A stretch of 64,000 nucleotides of DNA from Chryseobacterium viscerum (GTDB lineage: Bacteria; Bacteroidota; Bacteroidia; Flavobacteriales; Weeksellaceae), in assembly GCF_002899945.2 (NCBI RefSeq), contig NZ_PPEG02000007.1, positions 1 through 64,000 on the forward strand, read 5' to 3'. Below the pieces are notes generated by a model, which had not been told where the DNA came from, made no database searches, and saw nothing but the letters and a program-made list of their open reading frames with translations. The stretch's first letter is position 1. Every line of letters begins with the position of its first letter. Made by a program: the position numbers and the translations under genes. Shown here piece after piece: positions 26,106 through 33,258 of the stretch.

Positions 26106-27056
26106 ATGAAATTCAGAACAGAAGTTGATATTCCGGCGTCAGAAAAGAAGATTGAGATTGAAGATAAAATATTTTCAATAGGTTCATGTTTTGCCTCTGA
26201 AATGACTGATCTATTGCAAGACGGACAGCTTCAGACCCTCAATAATCCTTTTGGGACGATTTTTAATCCTTTTTCCATCAATAACGCAGTAAATAGATTA
26301 CATGATTCTGCGTTTTATGCAGAAGAGGAACTGATCATCTACAATGAAGAATACATTTCTTTGGATCATCACACTAGTTTTGATACCCGGTATATTCATC
26401 AGACCTTAGATAAAATAAATGGTGATATTGAAGCTGGAAATGCTTTTCTTCAGGAAGCAGACTGGATTATCATTACGTACGGTTCTTCATTTATCTATGA
26501 GTTTCTGCCCAAGAATAAACTCGTTGCCAACTGCCACAAAATTCCGCAGAAATTCTTTGAAAAAAGACTGCTTTCCCATCAGGAATTGACAAGCTCAATC
26601 TATCAGACGATTCTGGATCTTAAAGATATTTGTAAAGAAGGAGTACAGATCCTTTTTACCGTTTCACCAGTAAGGCATACCAAAGACGGAATGGTTGAAA
26701 ATCAGTTAAGTAAATCCAAACTGATCACGGCTATTCATGAGTCTATTTCCATGTTTGAAGACTGTCATTATCTGCCTGTTTATGAGATATTAATGGATGA
26801 TCTCCGGGATTATCGTTTTTATAAAGAAGACATGATTCACCCAAGCACTCAGGCCGTTAGTTATATTTTTGAGAAATTTGGGAATGCTTACTTTTCAGTA
26901 GATACCCAGAATTTTATCAAAGAAAACTTCAAGATCATGAAGGCTCTGGAGCATAAAACCAGTGATAAGAAAGATCCAAAGTTCATCGAATTCAGAGAAA
27001 AACTGGATCAAAGGATTGAAAACCAGCGTAAAAAGGTAAAACATAAAATATTTTAA
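26106..27056 (+). CDS. GSCFA-domain protein
   Basis: The 316-residue protein starts at ATG 26106; a GTG 57 bp upstream would translate the repeat-like spacer. The GSCFA motif (FSIGSCFASEMTDLL, about 25-39) and the SGNH/GDSL-like blocks TYGSSFIY and DMIHPSTQAVSYI are clear, the latter supplying a DxxH pair typical of SGNH hydrolases. It is probably a cytoplasmic esterase-like enzyme; the substrate is unknown. The stop is directly followed by the ATG of the DUF4269 gene, so the two are cotranscribed. Confidence 0.88.
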   Translation: MKFRTEVDIPASEKKIEIEDKIFSIGSCFASEMTDLLQDGQLQTLNNPFGTIFNPFSINNAVNRLHDSAFYAEEELIIYNEEYISLDHHTSFDTRYIHQTLDKINGDIEAGNAFLQEADWIIITYGSSFIYEFLPKNKLVANCHKIPQKFFEKRLLSHQELTSSIYQTILDLKDICKEGVQILFTVSPVRHTKDGMVENQLSKSKLITAIHESISMFEDCHYLPVYEILMDDLRDYRFYKEDMIHPSTQAVSYIFEKFGNAYFSVDTQNFIKENFKIMKALEHKTSDKKDPKFIEFREKLDQRIENQRKKVKHKIF

Positions 27057-27584
27057 ATGCTTGATTTCACTAGAATTGATTATCTGAAAGACGGAAATGA
27101 AAGACAGAGAAGAGCCTACGAAGTCCTGACAAAATATAATGTTTTTGAAAAATTAAGTAATTATTCTCCTGTTTTGGCTGGAACAATTCCTATTGAAATT
27201 GATATTGAAGGAAGTGATCTGGATATTATTTGTGAGGTGGCTTTAAGATTTGAAGAAGATTTTTTAGATGAAATAATGTTCAGCAAGCTTATTCCTTACG
27301 ATGTTGAAACGAAAGTTGAATATCCGATCATAAACGGTGAAAAATGCATTACATTAAACTTCATGCTGGAAGGTTTTCCCATCGAGATTTTTGGACAAAA
27401 TAGGCCTACAATACGGCAAAACGCATATCTTCATATGGTTGCTGAATACAAAATATTACAAGAAAAAGGAGAAGAATTTAAACAGAAAATAATAGAACTT
27501 AAAAAACAGGGAATAAAGACAGAACCCGCTTTCGGAATGTTGCTGGGACTTGAAAATCCTTACGAAGATCTATTGAAATTTTAA
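27057..27584 (+). CDS. DUF4269 protein, nucleotidyltransferase-like
   Basis: The 175-residue protein of the DUF4269 family carries GTIPIEIDIEGSDLDIICEV (42-61), whose DxD within a beta hairpin resembles the catalytic acidic pair of nucleotidyltransferase-fold proteins. The family's substrate is not known to me. It starts immediately after the GSCFA stop and ends 5 bp before the TatD start. Confidence 0.8.
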   Translation: MLDFTRIDYLKDGNERQRRAYEVLTKYNVFEKLSNYSPVLAGTIPIEIDIEGSDLDIICEVALRFEEDFLDEIMFSKLIPYDVETKVEYPIINGEKCITLNFMLEGFPIEIFGQNRPTIRQNAYLHMVAEYKILQEKGEEFKQKIIELKKQGIKTEPAFGMLLGLENPYEDLLKF

Positions 27585-27589
27585 ATAAA

Positions 27590-28351
27590 ATGATTGATAC
27601 ACATACACATCTATACGCAGAAGAATTTGATGAAGATAGAAAAGAAGCTATTCAGAGAGCTTTAGATAAAGGAATTACAGAATTTTATCTTCCTGCCATC
27701 GACTCTGAATCTCATGAGAAAATGCTTCAGCTGGAAACTGATTATCCGGGACAGATTTTTTCAATGATGGGATTACATCCTTGTTATGTAAAACCGGAAT
27801 CATGGGAAAAGGAGCTTGAGATCGTAAAAAATTATCTTGATCAGAGAAATTTTCCTGCAATAGGGGAGATCGGAATCGACCTGTATTGGGATAAAACAAC
27901 GTTGGATATTCAGGTGAAAGCTTTTGAACAGCAGATTGACTGGGCGATAGAAAAAGACCTTCCGATCGTGATTCATACAAGAGAAAGTTTTGATGAGACA
28001 TTCGAGGTCTTAGAAAGAAAAAAACATCCAAAGCTGAGAGGAATCTTCCATTGTTTTTCAGGAAATCTGGAACAGGCGCAACACGCTATCGACCTTAATT
28101 TCATTTTAGGAATCGGTGGAGTAGTGACCTTTAAAAACGGGAAAATAGATCAGTTCCTGAATGAAATTCCGTTGGATAAAATTGTTCTGGAAACAGATTC
28201 ACCTTATCTGGCTCCGGTTCCTCACAGAGGAAAAAGAAACGAAAGCTCTTATCTTGATCTCGTAGCCGGAAAACTGGTAGATATTTATGGAAAAGACTTT
28301 TCTGAGATAGACCGTATCACAACGGACAATGCAAAGAATGTTTTTAAATAA
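27590..28351 (+). CDS. TatD-family metal-dependent hydrolase
   Basis: The 253-residue TIM-barrel enzyme has DTHTHLY (H5, H7), GEIGIDLYWDK, VIHTRES, GIFHCFSGN and ETDSPYLAP in order, the two-metal site of TatD DNases. Members act as 3'-5' exonucleases or related phosphodiesterases, and some as D-aminoacyl-tRNA deacylase-like enzymes. It is the last gene of the GSCFA-DUF4269-TatD operon, before a bidirectional terminator. Confidence 0.92.
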   Translation: MIDTHTHLYAEEFDEDRKEAIQRALDKGITEFYLPAIDSESHEKMLQLETDYPGQIFSMMGLHPCYVKPESWEKELEIVKNYLDQRNFPAIGEIGIDLYWDKTTLDIQVKAFEQQIDWAIEKDLPIVIHTRESFDETFEVLERKKHPKLRGIFHCFSGNLEQAQHAIDLNFILGIGGVVTFKNGKIDQFLNEIPLDKIVLETDSPYLAPVPHRGKRNESSYLDLVAGKLVDIYGKDFSEIDRITTDNAKNVFK

Positions 28352-28377
28352 TAAAAGTTTTAAACTTTAAGACAAAT

Positions 28378-28413
28378 AAAAATCCCTTTTCAGTTTTTGA
28401 AAAGGGATTTTTA
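28378..28413. terminator. Bidirectional terminator between the TatD and RhlE-like genes
   Basis: AAAAATCCCTTTTCA, loop, TGAAAAGGGATTTTT with A- and T-runs on both sides. It serves the two convergent genes. Confidence 0.85.
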
Positions 28414-28414
28414 T

Positions 28415-29719
28415 TTATTTTTTTCTTGTGAAATTCTTATTCTTAGGCTTTTTTAACCCCGTTGAAGATGTTGAAGCAGATGGCTTCTTACGGTTGTTAT
28501 TGGGCCTTGAATTGCTGCTGTTGGATGTTCTTGGTCTATCTCCACCCTGAGCAGGTTTATTATTGGAATCCCTTTTCTGGGCAACCAGATTGTCCGTGTG
28601 GAAAGGGTGTTCTTTGATGACAGAAATTTTCTTTCCAATCAGTTTTTCCGTATTCTTTAGATTCAAAAGATCAAGCCCGTCTACAAAAGATATGGAATTA
28701 CCTTCAGCTCCGGCTCTACCTGTTCTTCCGATTCTGTGTACATAGGTCTCAGAAACATCAGAAAGTTCAAAATTGATCACGAACTTCAATTCATCAATGT
28801 CAATTCCTCGTGCTGCAATATCTGTGGCAACAAGAATTCTTGTTTTTCCGGATTTAAAGTTGTTCAAAGCATTTTGTCTCGCATTCTGAGATTTGTTACC
28901 GTGAATGGCTTCAGCAGAAATATTGTCTTTCTGAAGTTTTCTGGCAATTTTATCAGCACCATGTTTCGTTCTTGAAAATACAAGTACCGAGTCTGAAATA
29001 TCATTTTCAAGAATGTGGGTCAATAAATCCAGCTTATTTTCTTTTTCAACAAAATAAACCGATTGTTTGATCGTATCTGCGGTAGAAGAAACAGGAGTAA
29101 CCTCTACTTTTACTGGATTATTAAGGATAGAATTGGCCAGTTTCTGAATTTCTACCGGCATTGTTGCCGAGAAAAATAAAGTCTGTCTTCTTTGTGGTAA
29201 AAGTTTGATGATTCTTTTTACATCATGTACAAATCCCATATCAAGCATTCTGTCTGCTTCATCTAGAACAAAGATTTCAAGATTTTTCAAACTGATGATT
29301 CCCTGAGCGATAAAGTCAAGAAGTCTTCCTGGTGTTGCTACCAGAATATCAATTCCTTTTCTTAGAGCAGCTTCCTGATTTCCCTGCTTTACTCCTCCAA
29401 AGATAACGAGTTGTTTTAATGGAAGATATTTACCGTAAGCATTAATGTTTTCCTCAATCTGAATCGCCAATTCTCTGGTAGGCGTAAGGATTAATGCTTT
29501 TATATGTTTATTGGGAATTTTATTTTTGGATAAATTCTGTAGAATAGGAATAGAAAAAGCAGCAGTCTTTCCTGTTCCCGTTTGTGCACACCCTAAAAAG
29601 TCTCTGCCTTCTAAGATATCGGGAATAGATCTTTCCTGGATAGGAGTAGGAGTCGTGTATCCCTGCTCCTGGATTGCTTTTGCAATAGGTTCTATTAAGT
29701 TTAAGTCTGTAAAATTCAA
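28415..29719 (-). CDS. RhlE-like DEAD-box RNA helicase
   Basis: The 434-residue helicase has the Q motif GYTTPTPIQERSIPDIL, AQTGTGKT, PTRELA, DEADRMLDMGF, SAT and HRIGRTGRAG. A short basic Asn/Ser/Arg-rich tail (residues 375-434) follows, with no C-terminal RNA-binding domain. RhlE-type helicases act in ribosome maturation and RNA decay. A minus-strand promoter box lies 60 bp upstream. Confidence 0.92.
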   Translation of the reverse strand: MNFTDLNLIEPIAKAIQEQGYTTPTPIQERSIPDILEGRDFLGCAQTGTGKTAAFSIPILQNLSKNKIPNKHIKALILTPTRELAIQIEENINAYGKYLPLKQLVIFGGVKQGNQEAALRKGIDILVATPGRLLDFIAQGIISLKNLEIFVLDEADRMLDMGFVHDVKRIIKLLPQRRQTLFFSATMPVEIQKLANSILNNPVKVEVTPVSSTADTIKQSVYFVEKENKLDLLTHILENDISDSVLVFSRTKHGADKIARKLQKDNISAEAIHGNKSQNARQNALNNFKSGKTRILVATDIAARGIDIDELKFVINFELSDVSETYVHRIGRTGRAGAEGNSISFVDGLDLLNLKNTEKLIGKKISVIKEHPFHTDNLVAQKRDSNNKPAQGGDRPRTSNSSNSRPNNNRKKPSASTSSTGLKKPKNKNFTRKK

Positions 29720-29777
29720 ATGAATTATTTTAAAATTTTAAATAAAAATTCCTTCAGTCTGAAAGAATTACATTTTG

Positions 29778-29785
29778 CAAAGGTA
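29778..29785 (-). promoter_or_regulatory. Probable -7 element of the RhlE-like gene
   Basis: TACCTTTG on the minus strand, an exact TAnnTTTG match. Confidence 0.5.
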
Positions 29786-29835
29786 GTTTAAAAAAAATAA
29801 AAATTTTATTCCTCTTTTTAAGGCTTGTTTATCAT

Positions 29836-29868
29836 AAAAAAATAATTCCCCCGGAAGAAGGAATTATT
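29836..29868 (-). terminator. Terminator of the DUF6438 gene
   Basis: AATAATTCC/GGAATTATT stem followed on the minus strand by seven T. Confidence 0.75.
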
Positions 29869-29900
29869 GCACAAAAATAATCTAAATATTTTTAAATGGC

Positions 29901-30392
29901 CTATTGTATCTTAGTCCATTCCTGATTCTTTCTCAGATCCTCAAAAAAATGATAGACTTCCGAAAGCTTTTCACTTCCGCGTTTTCCATAATCTTCCACA
30001 TTTTTTGAAGTGCCGTCTGCAAAATTGATTCTTAAGTAAGAAGTGGGAAGATCTGTAATGTTTTTTGTTCCGTATTTGTCATTTAGACTTTTCACATTCA
30101 AGCCATCCAGCAAGCTGATCAGTTTATTATAATCTTTTTCTTTGATAGTGCCTTTAAAAGTTCCTTCACGTGGCTTTGAGAACTCATCTTTTGAAGGTTT
30201 ATCATTAAAATTAAAGTGTTCTGCTTCAAAAACCGCAGTTCTGTCCGGATTGATGGTCATTTTAAAAACCGGGCAGAATCCAAAGCAGGGACTCGCTTGA
30301 TACTCAATTTTAGTATATTTTGAATTTACTTTTTGAGAAGTTGTACAAGATGTTAAAAATACAAATGCACAAATGGCTAGCAAATATTTCAT
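29901..30392 (-). CDS. DUF6438-type lipoprotein
   Basis: The 163-residue lipoprotein starts at ATG 30392 (MKYLLAICAFVFLTSC, lipobox LTSC), not at the longer frame. The mature part carries YQASPCFGFCPVFKMTINPD, the conserved cysteine-containing motif of the small DUF6438 family, then a beta-rich domain. Function unknown. It is monocistronic with its own terminator. Confidence 0.8.
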   Translation of the reverse strand: MKYLLAICAFVFLTSCTTSQKVNSKYTKIEYQASPCFGFCPVFKMTINPDRTAVFEAEHFNFNDKPSKDEFSKPREGTFKGTIKEKDYNKLISLLDGLNVKSLNDKYGTKNITDLPTSYLRINFADGTSKNVEDYGKRGSEKLSEVYHFFEDLRKNQEWTKIQ

Positions 30393-30500
30393 AGTTTTTT
30401 TCAATTTGAAAGGGTGTCCCAATAATTGTTCCAAAAGATAAAATCTTCTTTTGTTTTTATGTTAAATATAAAATGACAAATCTGTTTAAATTTTTATTTG

Positions 30501-30605
30501 AACCATTAAGATTAGATGAAGATGTAAAGGGCATTAAGAATAAGCTTCGCTTTAAGCTTAAAAATCAGAATGATTTATCTTACTATACTTTATTTCTTAA
30601 TGGTT
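30501..30605. repeat. MITE-like 105-bp element with 11-bp inverted ends
   Basis: AACCATTAAGA at 30501 and TCTTAATGGTT at 30605 are perfect inverted termini. The interior holds a second hairpin (AAGCTTCGCTTTAAGCTT). No protein is encoded. The size and structure fit a small non-autonomous mobile or REP-like element; no second copy is in the window. Confidence 0.45.
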
Positions 30606-30649
30606 TAAAATATTGAATGGTAGAAAAATACGGGTAGTTTTATAAAGAA

Positions 30650-30681
30650 AAACAGCCTCAGAAAAACCTGAGGCTGTTTTT
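30650..30681. terminator. Bidirectional terminator downstream of obg
   Basis: AAACAGCCTCAG, A-rich loop, CTGAGGCTGTTT with T-runs on both strands; it ends the obg transcript. Confidence 0.85.
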
Positions 30682-30734
30682 TATGATGCAGTTACATTTT
30701 TTGTGAAATATAACTGATGAATCAATGTGTATTT

Positions 30735-31718
30735 CTATCCGTGCAATTGTTTCCAGATAGCATCCTTAAGCTCCATAAGGCCTTCTCCGGTAACTCCTGA
30801 GAAGAATAAAGGCTGCTTGTTTTCCGGGAATTCTGCTGCGATTTCCTTTTTAAGCTCATCATCCAAAAGATCGGATTTTGAAACGGAAACAATGAAATCT
30901 TTATCCAAAAGTTCAGGATTGTACTCCTTCAGCTCATTTTCCAGAATTTTAAATTCGTTGAAATGATCTTCAGAATCAGAAGGAATCAAAAATAACAGAA
31001 TAGAGTTTCTTTCAATATGTCTAAGGAATCTGTGCCCTAAACCTTTTCCTTCCGCTGCTCCTTCAATGATCCCGGGAATATCAGCCATTACAAAAGATTT
31101 GTAATTTCTGTAATCCACGATTCCAAGGTTAGGAGTCAGGGTTGTAAAGGCATAATTAGCAATTTTTGGTTTTGCTGCAGAGACAGAAGCTAAAAGTGTA
31201 GATTTTCCTGCATTGGGAAACCCAACAAGTCCTACATCCGCCAAAATTTTAAGCTCGAAAACAACATAGCCTTCTTCGCCATCCATTCCGGGTTGAGCAT
31301 ATCTTGGAGTTTGATTGGTAGAGGATTTGAAATGTTCGTTTCCTTTTCCTCCTTTTCCCCCTTGCATCAAAATAATTTCCTGCTTATCCTCAAGGATTTC
31401 TCCGATAATTTCACCTTCTTCATTTTTAGCGATACTCCCAATAGGAACATCGATATAAATATCAGAACCGTCAGCTCCGGTCAGCTGGTTTTTTGCTCCG
31501 TTTTCACCACGTTCAGCTTTTATGTGACGGGTATATCGAAGTGGAAGTAAAGTCCATTCCTGAGCATTTCCTCTCATGATGACGTGTCCGCCACGACCAC
31601 CGTCACCTCCGTCAGGGCCTCCTTTAGGAATATACTTTTCACGGCGAAGGTGGGCAGAACCAGCACCTCCGTGTCCGCTTTTACAATGGATTTTTACGTA
31701 ATCTACAAAGTTAGACAT
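30735..31718 (-). CDS. obg: GTPase Obg/CgtA
   Basis: The 327-residue GTPase has the glycine-rich Obg fold (residues 1-158; GGPDGGDGGRGGHVIM, GGKGGKGNEHF) and a G domain with GFPNAGKST, the switch I threonine in FTTLTPNLG, DIPGIIEGA and SKSD. The C-terminal OCT domain of some Obg proteins is absent, as usual in Bacteroidota. It is an essential ribosome-assembly and stress GTPase. The adenylate kinase gene lies 63 bp upstream on the same strand, with a short repeat between. Confidence 0.96.
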   Translation of the reverse strand: MSNFVDYVKIHCKSGHGGAGSAHLRREKYIPKGGPDGGDGGRGGHVIMRGNAQEWTLLPLRYTRHIKAERGENGAKNQLTGADGSDIYIDVPIGSIAKNEEGEIIGEILEDKQEIILMQGGKGGKGNEHFKSSTNQTPRYAQPGMDGEEGYVVFELKILADVGLVGFPNAGKSTLLASVSAAKPKIANYAFTTLTPNLGIVDYRNYKSFVMADIPGIIEGAAEGKGLGHRFLRHIERNSILLFLIPSDSEDHFNEFKILENELKEYNPELLDKDFIVSVSKSDLLDDELKKEIAAEFPENKQPLFFSGVTGEGLMELKDAIWKQLHG

Positions 31719-31758
31719 ATAGTTTGTGTTGCGAGCTGCAAGCTGGGGGATAAAATTT

Positions 31759-31780
31759 GAATCCCGTAACCTGAATCTCG
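31759..31780. repeat. Third copy of the CCCGTAACCC intergenic repeat
   Basis: The 22-bp stretch GAATCCCGTAACCTGAATCTCG matches the two copies at 16321-16399 with few changes. It lies between adk and obg. Confidence 0.5.
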
Positions 31781-31781
31781 A

Positions 31782-32360
31782 TTATTTAATTTTCTCTACT
31801 TCAGCGAAAAGCTTTTGGGAAATCTCATTAATTTCACCTACGCCATTTACTTCTACATATTTCCCCTGCTGCTTATAAAGCTCGGCTACTTCCGCTGTTT
31901 TAGTATAATATTCTTTTATTCTGTTTTCGATGATCTCTACATTGCTGTCGTCTGATCTTCCGCTGGTTTCACCTCTTTTCAGAAGTCTTTCAACCAAAAT
32001 TGTGTCCTCTACTACCAATGAAAGACAGATATCGATCTTATCATTCAGTACTTCTTTAACGATATTTTCCAAAGCTTCTGTCTGAGCAGTCGTTCTTGGA
32101 TATCCATCAAAAATAAAACCGTTGGTATCGGTAGGCTTTTTGATCTCATCGATCAGCATATCTGTTGTTACCTGATCCGGAACCAATTCTCCCTTATCGA
32201 TGTATGACTTAGCCAGTTTTCCAAGTTCAGTGTCATTTTTCATATTGTATCTGAAAAGATCACCTGTTGAAACCTGTTTTAAATTGAATTTCTCGATTAG
32301 ATTTTGAGCTTGTGTTCCTTTTCCACTTCCTGGAGGGCCGAACAGAACAATGTTTATCAT
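31782..32360 (-). CDS. adk: Adenylate kinase
   Basis: The 192-residue enzyme starts at ATG 32360; the TTG further upstream would translate spacer. The P-loop GPPGSGKGTQ (8-17), the NMP-binding STGDLFRYN, FIFDGYPRT and KRGETSGRSDD are present. The LID is the short form without zinc ligands. It interconverts ATP + AMP and 2 ADP. It lies in a row hpt-adk-obg on the minus strand, with repeat-like spacers between. Confidence 0.95.
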   Translation of the reverse strand: MINIVLFGPPGSGKGTQAQNLIEKFNLKQVSTGDLFRYNMKNDTELGKLAKSYIDKGELVPDQVTTDMLIDEIKKPTDTNGFIFDGYPRTTAQTEALENIVKEVLNDKIDICLSLVVEDTILVERLLKRGETSGRSDDSNVEIIENRIKEYYTKTAEVAELYKQQGKYVEVNGVGEINEISQKLFAEVEKIK

Positions 32361-32381
32361 AATTTTGATACGCTTGGACAA

Positions 32382-32505
32382 TTGGCATTTTGCTTCCAGC
32401 TCATGGCTTTTGGCGGTTGCTTTTTGCTTTCAGCTTTTTTAAGTTATTATTAAATTTATTTCTTTATATAATTCAAGCTAAAAGCTATCAGCTAATAGCC
32501 AACAG
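32382..32505. repeat. Imperfect inverted-word spacer between hpt and adk
   Basis: The left half is built from GCTTTTGGC/GCTTTTTGC/TTCAGC words, the right half from AAGCTAAAAGCTATCAGCTAATAGC; together they make a sloppy long hairpin. Confidence 0.5.
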
Positions 32506-32508
32506 CAC

Positions 32509-33063
32509 TTAATGGTTGATTTGTCCGTCTTCCAACTGATATAAATTGGGAAGGTTTCTTCCTAATTCATCATAATCAAGTCCGTATCCAAGTACAAATT
32601 TATTGGGTATTTCTTTCCCGATATAATCCAGTTTGAAATCTTTCTTGTAAATCTCAGGTTTCAATAGGAAACTTGCCAGTTTTACAGATTTAGGACGTTG
32701 TGTTTCTTTAAAATATTTGAAAAGACTCTCAACGGTGTTTCCTGTATCTACAATATCTTCTACAAGAATGATGTGACGGTCTCTCACATCCTTAGTCAAT
32801 TCCATTTTCTGGTAAACGATCCCTGTAGATTCAGTTCCTACATAAGAACTCATTTGAATAAAGGCAATTTCGCATTCCCCTGGGTAATATTTTAAAAGAT
32901 CTGAGAAGAACATAACAACCCCATTTAAAACACCAATGAAAACAGGAACTTCATCCTTGTAATCTTCATAAATTCTTAACGCTGTCTCTTTTACAATTTC
33001 CTGAATTTCGGTATCCGTTAAATAAGGAACGAAATTTTTGTCGTGAACTCTAATGCTATCCAT
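32509..33063 (-). CDS. hpt: Hypoxanthine phosphoribosyltransferase
   Basis: The 184-residue type I phosphoribosyltransferase starts at ATG 33063. The TTG 21 bp upstream overlaps the promoter box. The PRPP motif HIILVEDIVDTGNTVESL is clear, with FIGVLNGVVMFFSDLL earlier and the C-terminal YGLDYDELGRNLP. It makes IMP (and GMP) from hypoxanthine (guanine) and PRPP in purine salvage. Confidence 0.94.
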   Translation of the reverse strand: MDSIRVHDKNFVPYLTDTEIQEIVKETALRIYEDYKDEVPVFIGVLNGVVMFFSDLLKYYPGECEIAFIQMSSYVGTESTGIVYQKMELTKDVRDRHIILVEDIVDTGNTVESLFKYFKETQRPKSVKLASFLLKPEIYKKDFKLDYIGKEIPNKFVLGYGLDYDELGRNLPNLYQLEDGQINH

Positions 33064-33081
33064 AAAATTTTTAGTAGGAGG

Positions 33082-33089
33082 CAAAGTTA
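33082..33089 (-). promoter_or_regulatory. Probable -7 element of hpt
   Basis: TAACTTTG on the minus strand, an exact TAnnTTTG match 18 bp before the ATG at 33063, which rules out the upstream TTG start. Confidence 0.6.
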
Positions 33090-33117
33090 CGGATTTTTGA
33101 ATTTTGAATAAAATCTT

Positions 33118-33150
33118 TTTGTGTTTAATCCTTGATTTGTGCTATCTTTG
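33118..33150 (+). promoter_or_regulatory. Promoter of the ABC-F gene
   Basis: TTTG (33118-33121), 21 nt, TATCTTTG (33143-33150): both Bacteroidota promoter boxes match exactly. Transcription should start near 33157, giving a leader of about 100 nt before the ABC-F start. Confidence 0.75.
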
Positions 33151-33188
33151 TTCTTTCAAAACCCAAAAATACAGACATGTAGGATATA

Positions 33189-33257
33189 ATTTCTTTCAGA
33201 TTTGATCAAACGATAACCATGGTGTTATTGGTGTTTAACCATTATTAAGAAAGAAAT
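33189..33257 (+). promoter_or_regulatory. Putative translational attenuator in the ABC-F leader
   Basis: ATTTCTTTC (33189-33197) is perfectly complementary to GAAAGAAAT (33249-33257), which sits right before the ABC-F ATG at 33259. Between them lie a small stem (ATAAC/GTTAT around the leader ATG) and a nine-codon reading frame. A ribosome stalled on the short frame would change the folding and free the start site. This is the layout of drug-inducible ABC-F and erm leaders. Confidence 0.6.
33219..33248 (+). CDS. Nine-codon leader peptide before the ABC-F gene
   Basis: ATG at 33219 opens MVLLVFNHY and stops at TAA 33246-33248, 10 nt before the ABC-F ATG. It lies inside the complementary arms described for the attenuator. 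The hydrophobic VLLVF stretch would pass the peptide exit tunnel early, as in stalling leaders. Translation is not proven. Confidence 0.5.
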   Translation: MVLLVFNHY

Positions 33258-33258
33258 C

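Larger units (their letters stand above)
30393..30734. other. 342-bp gap holding a MITE-like element and a terminator
   Basis: No gene is seen. It contains an element with inverted ends (30501-30605) and the hairpin terminator at 30650-30680. Confidence 0.6.
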
